64,000 bases of DNA, from positions 915,692-979,691 of the forward strand of contig NZ_LMEC01000011.1 in NCBI RefSeq assembly GCF_001425265.1, read 5' to 3'. Below, in pieces: positions 55,500 through 62,265 of the stretch (the stretch's first letter is position 1; every line of letters begins with the position of its first letter). The position numbers and the translations under genes were made by a program. The stretch comes from Massilia sp. Root418. Lineage in GTDB: Bacteria; Pseudomonadota; Gammaproteobacteria; Burkholderiales; Burkholderiaceae_D. Under the pieces are notes generated by a model. It had not been told where the DNA came from. It worked only from the letters and a program-made list of their open reading frames with translations, and ran no database searches.

Positions 55500-56659
55500 G
55501 TTGATTTCCTATAGGTCTTGGTGAATGCCTGGTTGACGCTATGCCCGCGCCGCAGCACGGCACGCGCCAGCGCGGCCCTGTCCTGGTGACTGGCCGACGC
55601 CTGGCGCAGCAGGCCGAAGTAGCTGTTCGCGGACGTGTAGACGTCGTCCGGCTCGATGCGGCTCACGCGGTGGATGGCCTCGTTGACGGTGCGACGCCGG
55701 GTGTGGCTGCGCCACGGCTTGATCACGTGGCCGACGAAGTCGACGCCGCGGTCCACCGGCTGCAGGATGGTCTTGGACGGGTTCAACTGGGCGTGCAGCA
55801 CGTCCGGCAAGAATTGCTCCACGTCGGCCAGCGCCGTGTTGAGCCACTGCGGTGATTCGTGCAGCAGCACGAAGTCATCTACGTAGCGGATGTAGTGCCG
55901 CGCGCGCACCTGGTGCTTGACGTGCTGGTCCAGCTTGTCCAGGTAGATGTTGGCGAAGAACTGCGACGACAGGTTCCCGATGGGGAGGCCCAAGTGCGCC
56001 GGCTGGTTGCCCAGCCGCTTGTGCGCGGGAACGCGGTGCAGCAGGTGCGGCGCACCGCGCAGCTCGTAGTCCAGGCGCGGATCGTGGAACAGGATGGTGT
56101 GCGCCAGCTGGCGCCACCACGGCGCCGTGACGCGGGCGGCGATCTGCTCCCACAGCACCAGCTTGTCGATGCTGACGAAGAAGTTGGCCAGGTCGCATTT
56201 CAGGTACCAGACTGGCAGCATCCAGTTCTGCGTGGCGCTGCGGATCTTCGCCTCCAGCCGCTGGGCTGCGTAGAGTGTGCCGCGCCCTGGAATGCACGCG
56301 CAGCTGTCCTGGTTGAACGAGGCGTAGAAGCGCGGCGAGATGCGGTTGTACAGAAGGTGGTGCACGACACGGTCCCGGAAGTCCGCCGCCCACACTTCGC
56401 GGGCTTTGGGCCGGGTGACGACGAAGCAAATTGAGCGGCCAGGGCGATAGATGCCGGCGGCCAGCTCGTCGTGCAGTTCGATCAGATTGCGCTCAAGGTG
56501 CAGCTCGAAACCCAGCGCGCTGGCCGAGTTCCGTTTGTTGCGCCGGCAGTCGAAATACGCGACCGCCAGCTCTTCGAGGGTGAAGTCCGCTTCGTATTGA
56601 TCTGCGGACAGCGCGCGCCCGGCCCTCGGCCGACTTGTGGTTGTTGTTCTGGTTGCCAT
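55496..56659 (-). CDS. DGR reverse transcriptase
   Basis: The frame gives 387 residues. RT motifs are complete: LKCDLANFFVSID (motif A, Asp156), GLPIGNLSSQFFANIYL (residues 224-240, the GNxxSQ form diagnostic of DGR enzymes), RYVDDFVLLHES (catalytic YVDD, 259-262), and DFVGHVI. The fold begins near residue 26 (FTLEELAVAYFDCRRNKRN). The first 20 codons (MATRTTTTSRPRAGRALSAD) are read from the TR in a different frame, and no other ATG, GTG or TTG exists before the fold, so initiation inside the TR or at a rare CTG (codon 17 or 31) is needed. It copies TR RNA into cDNA with random bases opposite adenine. Confidence 0.95.
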   Translation of the reverse strand: MATRTTTTSRPRAGRALSADQYEADFTLEELAVAYFDCRRNKRNSASALGFELHLERNLIELHDELAAGIYRPGRSICFVVTRPKAREVWAADFRDRVVHHLLYNRISPRFYASFNQDSCACIPGRGTLYAAQRLEAKIRSATQNWMLPVWYLKCDLANFFVSIDKLVLWEQIAARVTAPWWRQLAHTILFHDPRLDYELRGAPHLLHRVPAHKRLGNQPAHLGLPIGNLSSQFFANIYLDKLDQHVKHQVRARHYIRYVDDFVLLHESPQWLNTALADVEQFLPDVLHAQLNPSKTILQPVDRGVDFVGHVIKPWRSHTRRRTVNEAIHRVSRIEPDDVYTSANSYFGLLRQASASHQDRAALARAVLRRGHSVNQAFTKTYRKST

Positions 56660-56708
56660 CGTTGAAGTTCTGGTTCCACGCGTTGTTAGGGTTCGGGGCG
56701 TACTGCGT
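56600..56708 (-). repeat. DGR template repeat (TR)
   Basis: A 109-bp segment matches three variable repeats. On the minus strand its variable half is packed with AAC codons (TAACAACGCG, GGAACCAGAAC, CAACGATGG, AGAACAACAAC), the design that gives high diversity without stop codons. Its GC-rich end (GGCCGAGGGCCGGGCGCGC) stays constant in all copies. It lies between avd and the reverse transcriptase, overlapping the latter's first 20 codons. Downstream of GCAGAT it diverges from the VRs, as expected for the template copy (IMH* side). Confidence 0.97.
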
Positions 56709-56865
56709 CCATTCGTGCTATCTACGTCGCCCCGCCGAAGGCCTGCGGCCGATCAGCGGGGAAACTGCGCCAGGCCTGGCCGGACGCCGCCGGCTGGTTC
56801 CTGTGGTGCGCATGGCGGTGGCCTTGTGAGCCAGCGGCACGACCAGATTAAAAATCGCACGGTCG
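56709..56865 (-). ncRNA. Probable 5' part of the DGR template RNA
   Basis: This 157-bp gap between the avd stop and the TR has no supported gene. In studied DGRs the template transcript includes sequence on both sides of the TR needed for priming and for binding by RT-Avd. The segment is GC-rich with several short inverted repeats (GGCCTGC/GCGGCC region near 56740-56755). The exact RNA ends cannot be set from sequence. Confidence 0.4.
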
Positions 56866-57237
56866 TCACCGCCTTGACGGTGGCGCTGCAGGCGACGATG
56901 CGGAATGCTTGCGCCAGCCATTGCCTTGCCTGCCGATCTTGTCCGTGAGCTCGAAGCCCCGGCTGTACTGGCCGGTGGAGATCGCGCGCAGGTCGCGCGC
57001 CAGGCGGAACAGCAACTCCGTCACCTGGACTCGCTCCAGCAGCATGTCGAGGTGCGGCGTTTTCGCCGTGGCGCAGTTGGCGCGGTAGACCAGGATGGTC
57101 AGGTTGAAGCACTCCTCGTGCAGCTTGCGGCCCAGGGTGGCCTTCAGCTCGCGGGGCATGTGCTTCGTCAGTTCCATGGTCAGCAGCATCAACTCGTAGG
57201 TCAGCTTGTAGATCGGTAGTTCGGTATGGATGGCCAT
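56866..57237 (-). CDS. avd: DGR accessory variability determinant (Avd)
   Basis: The protein has 123 residues, the usual Avd size. It is all helical with basic surface: ELPIYKLTYELMLLTMELTK, then HMPRELKATLGRKLHEECFN, LTILVYRANCATAKTPHLDM, and LLFRLARDLRAISTGQYSRG, matching the four-helix-bundle/rRNA-intron-like Avd family. Avd forms a pentamer that binds the reverse transcriptase and template RNA and is needed for retrohoming. It lies 12 bp after variable gene 1. No strong ribosome site is seen, so it may rely on coupling. Confidence 0.92.
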   Translation of the reverse strand: MAIHTELPIYKLTYELMLLTMELTKHMPRELKATLGRKLHEECFNLTILVYRANCATAKTPHLDMLLERVQVTELLFRLARDLRAISTGQYSRGFELTDKIGRQGNGWRKHSASSPAAPPSRR

Positions 57238-57249
57238 CGAATTAATGAA

Positions 57250-57861
57250 TCACTGAATAATTAATCTGCGGACAGCGCGCGCCCGGCCCTCGGCCGACTT
57301 GTGGTTGCTGTCCTGGCCGCCACCGACGAAGACCTGGCCCCACGCGTTGTCAGGGTTCGGGGCGTACTGCGTGCTGGACCAGTACCAGCCCTCGGCGAAC
57401 AGCTCGGGCACGTTCGTCCACAGCAGGCGCAGTTCGCGGCGGGACGGCAGGTAGAAGTCGCACAGCTCGCCAATCTCGATATCGGCTGCCCATTCGGCGG
57501 CTGGGTGCGAGTGCTCGGAGCGGATCAGTGCCACGGTGTTGGCGAAGCCATCGAACTCGCTGCAGGCGTCCTTCATGTCCTGCCCTGGCGAGCCCCAGGC
57601 GATTTCAGCGTTGTAGGCGGCCGGGTCGGTGGGTACGATCAGGTGGTAGTCGGACTGGCCGTCCTCGCCGCGCATGATGCCGGCGTAGATACCGCCCTGG
57701 CCCGGCCACTCAGCGCCGATGCGCGGCACGGCCATGAAGGGGGCTGGCGCGGGCTTCTTGCCCATCACGCGGTCCAGCCAGGCGCCTACCAGCGAATCGG
57801 TCGGCACGGTGAGGTGGCCGTCGCCGATGTCCACGGTGATCATTTTGTGCACTACTTCCAT
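57250..57861 (-). CDS. DGR variable protein 1
   Basis: The protein has 203 residues. A C-type-lectin/DUF1566-like domain is visible: GGIYAGIMRGEDGQSDYHLI, DFYLPSRRELRLLWTNVPEL, GWYWSSTQYAPNPDNAWGQ. The last 40 residues are the variable repeat (residues 164-200), ending RARAVRRLIIQ. Residues changed relative to the TR are surface positions of the ligand-binding face in known DGR lectin folds. The ATG follows CTGGAG. Binding target unknown; no signal peptide is seen. Confidence 0.93.
   Translation of the reverse strand: MEVVHKMITVDIGDGHLTVPTDSLVGAWLDRVMGKKPAPAPFMAVPRIGAEWPGQGGIYAGIMRGEDGQSDYHLIVPTDPAAYNAEIAWGSPGQDMKDACSEFDGFANTVALIRSEHSHPAAEWAADIEIGELCDFYLPSRRELRLLWTNVPELFAEGWYWSSTQYAPNPDNAWGQVFVGGGQDSNHKSAEGRARAVRRLIIQ
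57264..57372 (-). repeat. DGR variable repeat VR1
   Basis: Aligned to the TR over 109 bp, it differs at 12 positions, every one a template adenine (for example TAAC to TGAC, GGAACC to GGGGCC, CAACGAT to CGTCGGT, GCAACC to GCGGCC). The constant GC-rich end is identical to the TR. It forms the 3' end of variable gene 1. Confidence 0.97.
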
Positions 57862-57922
57862 TTTTTACTCCAGCGGTGTGGTTGAGCGCCGGGCTGCTCG
57901 CCCGGTTTGAATTGATGAAGGA

Positions 57923-58333
57923 CTAAATTGGCAATCTGCGGACAGCGCGCGCCCGGCCCTCGGCCGACTTGTGGTTGAGGCTCTGGAAGCCATCGTTGAA
58001 GTTCTGGCCCCACGCGTTGCCAGGGTCCGGGGCGTACTGCTCGGAAGACCAGTACCAGTCCGGCTGGAACTGGTCCTTCAGGTTGCCGAACAGGATGGCC
58101 TGCTCGCGGCGGGTGGGCAGGGCGCCGCCGACTTCGGCTGCCGCCGCCATGGCCTGGTCCCAGGTGAACTGCTTGTTGTCGCGGCTGGCGATCAGGAACA
58201 GGTGGTAGTCGGGCTGGCCTTCCTCGCCCCGCACGATGCCGGCATACATGCCGCCGTCGGCTTCCGACTCCTCGCCGATACGCAGGTATTGTGGTTTCAG
58301 GGCAGTGGCCGCTTCTTGGGTGATGGTTTCCAT
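57923..58333 (-). CDS. DGR variable protein 2
   Basis: The protein has 136 residues, the shortest of the three. The lectin-like core is GGMYAGIVRGEEGQPDYHLF, then ALPTRREQAILFGNLKDQFQ, PDWYWSSEQYAPDPGNAWGQ. The variable repeat covers about residues 99-134 and the frame ends RRLPI at a TAG. The DNA beyond the stop still matches variable gene 3, where the TAG is CAG. A CCGGGC/GCCCGG hairpin lies at 57889-57905, 28 bp past the repeat. N-terminus differs from protein 1, so the genes are diverged paralogues. Confidence 0.92.
   Translation of the reverse strand: METITQEAATALKPQYLRIGEESEADGGMYAGIVRGEEGQPDYHLFLIASRDNKQFTWDQAMAAAAEVGGALPTRREQAILFGNLKDQFQPDWYWSSEQYAPDPGNAWGQNFNDGFQSLNHKSAEGRARAVRRLPI
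57934..58040 (-). repeat. DGR variable repeat VR2
   Basis: Over about 107 bp it differs from the TR at 10 positions, all template adenines (CCGAAC to CCGGAC, TAAC to TGGC, GCAACC to GCTTCC, AGAACAAC to AGAGCCTC). Changes to G, T and C all occur. The sequence GCAGTACGCC marks the outer limit of homology; the TR's ACG before it is not matched. Confidence 0.96.
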
Positions 58334-58351
58334 GTGACTCTTTCGTGATGG

Positions 58352-58729
58352 TTACGCGCCGACGGTGGCGCAAAATACTTCTACTTGTGCTACTGCCTTG
58401 TTCAGCTTGTTCAGCGGCAGGAAGGGCAGGCGGGCATCGACGCCCGCCGCTCCCTGACGCAGCGCCAGCGCTTCGCTGTCCGTGAGCCCCACCTTGCCGA
58501 TCCGCTCGAAGCGGTCGCAGATGGCGTTCATGGTCCTGCTGGAGCTGTCCAGCGCCGGGCACTCCATACCCGCCGTGGCCAGCGCCGCCAGCATCTTCGA
58601 TACTTGGTTGTACGAATCGGGCGACGGCGCGGCGATCAGCGTCTCCACCGACGTGCGCAGCTCCAGTGCCAGGCGGTCCCGGGCTTCGGAAGTCATAGGC
58701 ACGTTGCCCGGCGGGAGTTGGCGGCGCAT
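58352..58729 (-). CDS. Prophage protein of unknown function
   Basis: From ATG 58729 the protein has 125 residues, mostly helical (EARDRLALELRTSVETLIAA; SRTMNAICDRFERIGKVGLT). It is not recognised. It follows the 66-residue gene by 5 bp and precedes variable gene 2 by 18 bp in the same operon. Longer in-frame starts are Arg-rich shadow sequence and are rejected. Confidence 0.6.
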   Translation of the reverse strand: MRRQLPPGNVPMTSEARDRLALELRTSVETLIAAPSPDSYNQVSKMLAALATAGMECPALDSSSRTMNAICDRFERIGKVGLTDSEALALRQGAAGVDARLPFLPLNKLNKAVAQVEVFCATVGA

Positions 58730-58734
58730 GGCGA

Positions 58735-58935
58735 CTACGCGGCGACGGCGTGCTGCAGCTGCGCTACGGGCATGGCCCATGGCTCGCCGTTGAGGGTGCC
58801 CGGCACCTTCACCAGCGCCACGCGGCAGCCGTTGCTCAGGTCCGTCTTGAAGCTCAGCACCTGGCCGCGCTGCGGGCCGTGGTCGGTGTCGAAGCTCACG
58901 GGCGTGCCGATAGTGATGTCTTTAGTCTGATCCAT
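58735..58935 (-). CDS. Small prophage protein, unknown
   Basis: The protein has 66 residues (MDQTKDITIGTPVSFDTDHG, then PQRGQVLSFKTDLSNGCRVA), probably a small beta barrel. A strong GTAAGGAGCGAACG ribosome site supports it. No family recognised. Confidence 0.65.
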   Translation of the reverse strand: MDQTKDITIGTPVSFDTDHGPQRGQVLSFKTDLSNGCRVALVKVPGTLNGEPWAMPVAQLQHAVAA

Positions 58936-58945
58936 CGTTCGCTCC

Positions 58946-59773
58946 TTACGGCCTGCCCATCAGCACCGTGAAGCCGGTCGCCTGTGCCGATGCCACGTAG
59001 CCAGCGAACGCTTCCTCGATGGCGTTTTCAGCGCGGTCCAGTTCGTACCAGAACTTCACCTTGCTGGCGGTCAGGCGGTACTTCAGGCGCGCGCGGATTT
59101 TGTAGCCAACGCCGTTCTTGAACAGGCGGAGGCCGATAGCGAATTCACGCGGGATTTCCAACGTGCCGTCGGCGCCTGCGGTGGTGCTGACGTTTTCGCT
59201 GTAGCCCAGCTGCACCTGGCCGTTGTCCAGGCGGCGGTGGCTCTTGAAGCTCACTTCGGACTTTGCCTGCAGCGTCAGCGCCACCGCCATCAGCGTTTCG
59301 CCGGACGGTTCGGCGATATCGGCGATGTTGTCTTCGAGGAAGGTGGCGAATTCTTCCTGTTCCATGGCCTTGCCGCTGTGCGACAGCCAGTTGGCGAACT
59401 CGCGGGTGAGCTCGGCCTTGTAGACGGCGCGGTGATCGCGCCAGCCTGGCGTCTCGTCGTCGGAGTAGTGGTCGTTCAGCACCGCCGTGAGGGTGCGGCT
59501 GGCGGTGTCTGCGTAGATGTAGCAGCGGGTGTTGCTAGCCTGGTCCAGCAGGTACTTGCTCAGGCTCTCCATGGAGTCGAGATGGCTCGTACCGGCCTTG
59601 CGCTGGGGCGTTTCCGCGACGGCATGGATCACCTTGGTGAGGTCGATGTGCTGGTAGCCGGCTGGGGCCACCAGGTGGAAAGTGCCTTCGATCTCTTTCA
59701 CTTCGGCGCCCGCGTTGGCGAGGTCGCGGATAGTAGAGATCAGGTCGTCGTTCGCTGGGGTGGTGGACATCAT
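58946..59773 (-). CDS. DUF2303 prophage protein (YfdQ-like)
   Basis: The protein has 275 residues, close to the 274 of E. coli prophage YfdQ. DUF2303 features include LVAPAGYQHIDLTKVIHAVA, YADTASRTLTAVLNDHYSDD, and WRDHRAVYKAELTREFANWL, then SEVSFKSHRRLDNGQVQLGY. The family is common in phage early regions and its task is not known. The start overlaps the stop of the 116-residue gene by 4 bp. Confidence 0.85.
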   Translation of the reverse strand: MMSTTPANDDLISTIRDLANAGAEVKEIEGTFHLVAPAGYQHIDLTKVIHAVAETPQRKAGTSHLDSMESLSKYLLDQASNTRCYIYADTASRTLTAVLNDHYSDDETPGWRDHRAVYKAELTREFANWLSHSGKAMEQEEFATFLEDNIADIAEPSGETLMAVALTLQAKSEVSFKSHRRLDNGQVQLGYSENVSTTAGADGTLEIPREFAIGLRLFKNGVGYKIRARLKYRLTASKVKFWYELDRAENAIEEAFAGYVASAQATGFTVLMGRP

Positions 59774-60120
59774 TTTGCGGCTTCCTTCAGATTGGATGGT
59801 GGTTGGGTGCTGGCGTCGCGCAGGTCCAGCATCGACTGGCGCGGGTGGTTGCGGGACAGCTCGTTGTCATCGGTGAGCCAGTAGAAATCGGAGCCGCGCT
59901 CGGGCGTCGGCAGCTTGGCGATGATCTTGTCTTTGATGATCACCTTGTCCACGTCCTGGCCTTTGCCGGCCGGGCCGACGGCGATCTGCAGCGTGACGCT
60001 GCCGCCCTTGCCGGTGTCCTTGACGTGCTTCAACAGCTCGTTGAGGTGGCTGCTCAGCTCGCTGTGCGTGCGGCCGTCGCGCAGCTCCTGCAGGAAGACG
60101 GCGAATGCTTTGGTGCTCAT
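59770..60120 (-). CDS. Prophage protein of unknown function
   Basis: The protein has 116 residues (MSTKAFAVFLQELRDGRTHS, later GSVTLQIAVGPAGKGQDVDK and DFYWLTDDNELSRNHPRQSM). It often neighbours DUF2303 in phage early operons by layout, but I cannot name a family. CGAGGACG precedes the ATG. Confidence 0.7.
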   Translation of the reverse strand: MSTKAFAVFLQELRDGRTHSELSSHLNELLKHVKDTGKGGSVTLQIAVGPAGKGQDVDKVIIKDKIIAKLPTPERGSDFYWLTDDNELSRNHPRQSMLDLRDASTQPPSNLKEAAK

Positions 60121-60142
60121 GGCGTTGGCGTCCTCGGTTCAG

Positions 60143-60484
60143 TTAGAAGGGCTGGCTCTCGGCCAGCTGCGCGGCGATGACGCTGCCCAAGTCGATGTCG
60201 TTGGCGGCGGCCAGGTGGAAGATGTTGATAGCGGCCGATGCCAGCCCGTCGTCGAGCAGCGGCGAGGTCGGCGGAATGGCGGTGACGTGCTTTGCGCGAT
60301 AGCCCTGACCGGCGCGCACCAGGTCGGCCACCGCCGCCATGATCAGGTCCTCGACGGCAGGCGCCGGCAGCGGCTTCTTGCTGCCTTTGTTCATCGCGGC
60401 CAGCACCGCGCTGGCGGATGCCTGGCACTGCTGGTTGAGGATCTGGCCTGCGGTCTGCAGCGCGGGCTTGTTGAGTTGGAACAT
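60143..60484 (-). CDS. Prophage protein of unknown function
   Basis: The protein has 113 residues, helical and Ala-rich (LNKPALQTAGQILNQQCQAS; VEDLIMAAVADLVRAGQGYR). A GAAAGGATTCACC ribosome site supports the ATG at 60484. No family recognised. Confidence 0.68.
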   Translation of the reverse strand: MFQLNKPALQTAGQILNQQCQASASAVLAAMNKGSKKPLPAPAVEDLIMAAVADLVRAGQGYRAKHVTAIPPTSPLLDDGLASAAINIFHLAAANDIDLGSVIAAQLAESQPF

Positions 60485-60495
60485 GGTGAATCCTT

Positions 60496-60684
60496 TCAGT
60501 CGTTGTCGTTGGCTTGCAGCTTTTTCACATCAGGCCGCGCCCGGCGCTGCATGTGCCGGCGTGCCAAACATTTCAGGAGCGCCGCCTGTGCGGGATGCTT
60601 CAGCATCTCGTCCAGCGGCACGAGGGAGGCGGTGGCGCGGTGCGCGATCTCCAGCGCCATGCGGTCCGGATCCGGGCGCGCCAT
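60496..60684 (-). CDS. Small basic prophage protein
   Basis: From ATG 60684 the protein has 62 residues with a basic C-terminal half (ALLKCLARRHMQRRARPDVK), suggesting nucleic-acid contact. It starts 2 bp after the stop of the 33-residue gene. An upstream in-frame start would overlap that gene and is rejected. No family recognised. Confidence 0.55.
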   Translation of the reverse strand: MARPDPDRMALEIAHRATASLVPLDEMLKHPAQAALLKCLARRHMQRRARPDVKKLQANDND

Positions 60685-60686
60685 GG

Positions 60687-60788
60687 TTAAAACCCGTGGC
60701 GCTGGATACTCCACGCCCTGGCCAGTGCCGTGCCCACGGAGGCGCCGCATTTGCGGTAGTGACGGTAGTACGCAATCAAGGCAAACAT
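60687..60788 (-). CDS. 33-residue micro-protein
   Basis: The reading frame encodes MFALIAYYRHYRKCGASVGT and 13 more residues to TAA. It is supported by a near-perfect ribosome site (AAGGAG, 7 bp before ATG) and by tight packing: its stop lies 2 bp before the next ATG. Tyr/Arg-rich with one Cys. No family recognised. Confidence 0.5.
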   Translation of the reverse strand: MFALIAYYRHYRKCGASVGTALARAWSIQRHGF

Positions 60789-60822
60789 CGAGTTCTCCTT
60801 CATAGGTCCTGCTACGGATAGG

Positions 60823-61077
60823 TCAGGCAGCTTCGCCCTTGTGCGCTTCCAGGTGATCCCGCCAGATGCGGTGGCCTTCCTGCATGCCCGAGTAGTAGGC
60901 GTCGTCGCTGGCCGTTCCAGGCTGGTACAGGCGCGGGATGGACGTGCGCAGGAACCGCAGCTCCAGCACGGCGCGGACGCCGCGTTTGTATTCGTCGCTG
61001 CGCGGGTCGCGCGGACGGTCGAATGCGGCCTTCATCAGCGACTCCACCCAGGCGCGGGAGCTTTTCGGCTGGTTCAT
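60823..61077 (-). CDS. Prophage protein of unknown function
   Basis: The protein has 84 residues (MNQPKSSRAWVESLMKAAFD; RFLRTSIPRLYQPGTASDDA), charged and helical. It overlaps the stop of the preceding gene by 3 to 4 bp, as is usual in this operon. No family recognised. Confidence 0.62.
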   Translation of the reverse strand: MNQPKSSRAWVESLMKAAFDRPRDPRSDEYKRGVRAVLELRFLRTSIPRLYQPGTASDDAYYSGMQEGHRIWRDHLEAHKGEAA

Positions 61078-61514
61078 GGCGTGCCTATGGTGGTGAGCAG
61101 CTTGCGCAGCAGCGCCATCGACTCGCTGGAGACCGCGCCGCTGCGCTCATAGTCCAGATCCACCAGGCGGCACATGTTCGCCAGCTCTTCGCTGTGCGCC
61201 ATGCGCGCCGCCATGAGGCGCAGCGTCGCTGCCGTGTGGCCGGCCGCGCCCGCCGACACCGTGCGGCCGATGAACTGACCCTGCTGGCTGTAAAGCGTGT
61301 AGCAGCCCTGCGTGCACAGGCGCGCCCTCACGCCGCTGGCGCGCTGATGCGCCTCGATGTGAGCGTGGTGGGCGCGCATGCGCTCGGCGAACTGCTGCGC
61401 ATTGGTGGTCGCGAGCGGGTCGATGACGAAGAAACGGCGGTCGGTGGAATCGACCGGCATCGCGTCGGCGTGGCCGCTCGCGAACACCATGTTCAGGTGG
61501 ACTTGGGCGTTCAT
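61074..61514 (-). CDS. Prophage protein, helicase-like motif near N-terminus
   Basis: From ATG 61514 (10 bp past variable gene 3) the protein has 146 residues. Its N-terminal stretch LNMVFASGHADAMPVDSTDR followed by RFFVID resembles the arginine-finger region of phage SF3 helicase/primase proteins, but the rest of such a protein is missing. The remainder is helical. A longer frame that starts inside VR3 is a shadow. Function uncertain; the helicase link is a weak inference. Confidence 0.55.
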   Translation of the reverse strand: MNAQVHLNMVFASGHADAMPVDSTDRRFFVIDPLATTNAQQFAERMRAHHAHIEAHQRASGVRARLCTQGCYTLYSQQGQFIGRTVSAGAAGHTAATLRLMAARMAHSEELANMCRLVDLDYERSGAVSSESMALLRKLLTTIGTP

Positions 61515-61524
61515 GGCGTGCTGG

Positions 61525-62229
61525 TCAGGCTGCTGCGGCGGTGGTCTCGGCGGCGGGCGCTGCGGCTTCCAACTGTGCGGCTTCGGCGGCGGAATGGTTG
61601 AAGGACTGAATGGGCAATCTGCGGACAGCGCGCGCCCGGCCCTCGGCCGACTTGTGGTTGATGACCTGGTAGCCATCGATGAAGTTCTGGAACCACGCGT
61701 AGTCAGGGTTCGGGGCGTACTGCGTGCTGGACCAGTACCAGGTCGGCGTCAGCGCATCCGGCGCGCCGTGCTGGAAGGCCAGCACGCCGGTCATTACCGG
61801 GAAGTCTGCGGTGTATTCCTCGCCGGGCGGCACGCTGCTGGCGTTCTTGCCGTCGTCGTAGGCGTAGTTTTCCTCGGTGGTCGGCTTCAGGTGGCGGTAG
61901 ACCAGTTCCAGCTCGTCGCGGCTGGGGATGTACCAGTCGTTGAAGCCGTCGATGACCAGGGCCAGCGCTTCGGCAGCGAGGACGCTGCCGGCTTCGGCCA
62001 TGGCGCGCGTGTTCGCCAGGCCGTCGCATAACGATTCGGCGCCGGAGACGCAGGCGCGCTGGGCGTGCCAGGCGGCGGTCAGTTCGCCAGCCTTGGGCGC
62101 GACGATCAGCGCGAAGGATTCCCCCGCGACGTTGATGACGCCTGCGAAGGTGCCGCCGCCGACTTGGGCGCCAATGGCGTACGCGAGGTGGGTGAGTGCT
62201 GCGGATGCTGCTGGTGCTTGCTGTGCCAT
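61525..62229 (-). CDS. DGR variable protein 3, first gene of the leftward operon
   Basis: The protein has 234 residues. The lectin/DUF1566-like body includes VIDGFNDWYIPSRDELELVY and TPTWYWSSTQYAPNPDYAWF. The variable repeat is internal (residues 169-205), followed by a 29-residue tail LPIQSFNHSAAEAAQLEAAA and a final Ala/Thr run, unlike proteins 1 and 2, which end at the repeat. The tail DNA matches the sequence after the stop of gene 2. A perfect ATGGAGGCCAC ribosome site and the operator-wrapped promoter at 62266-62309 lie just upstream. Confidence 0.93.
   Translation of the reverse strand: MAQQAPAASAALTHLAYAIGAQVGGGTFAGVINVAGESFALIVAPKAGELTAAWHAQRACVSGAESLCDGLANTRAMAEAGSVLAAEALALVIDGFNDWYIPSRDELELVYRHLKPTTEENYAYDDGKNASSVPPGEEYTADFPVMTGVLAFQHGAPDALTPTWYWSSTQYAPNPDYAWFQNFIDGYQVINHKSAEGRARAVRRLPIQSFNHSAAEAAQLEAAAPAAETTAAAA
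61617..61725 (-). repeat. DGR variable repeat VR3
   Basis: Aligned over 109 bp it differs from the TR at 9 positions, all template adenines (TAACAACGCG to TGACTACGCG, GGAACC to GGTTCC, TTCAAC to TTCATC, GCAACC to GCTACC, AGAACAAC to AGGTCATC). Beyond the repeat limit it stays identical to VR1 for 18 bp (GTGCTGGACCAGTACCAG read on the plus strand), so those two genes share ancestry. Confidence 0.97.
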
Positions 62230-62265
62230 GTGGCCTCCATCGGTGGGTGTTGCTGCGATGGATGT

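Noticed and set aside
57889..57905. Hairpin after VR2 as the cruciform needed for retrohoming in BPP-1-type DGRs
   Set aside because: It lies 28 bp past the repeat rather than a few bp, and equivalent hairpins were not found after VR1 and VR3; it may be only a weak terminator.
61074..61676. A longer start for the 146-residue gene beginning inside VR3 (MATRSSTTSRP)
   Set aside because: That N-terminus is VR3 read in a second frame, the same shadow as in the TR; the ATG at 61514 after the variable gene stop is the natural start.
56600..61725. Near-identical 109-bp copies as simple gene duplication or assembly artefact
   Set aside because: All 31 differences fall on adenines of one copy while the GC-rich end is unchanged; random divergence or assembly error would not do this.
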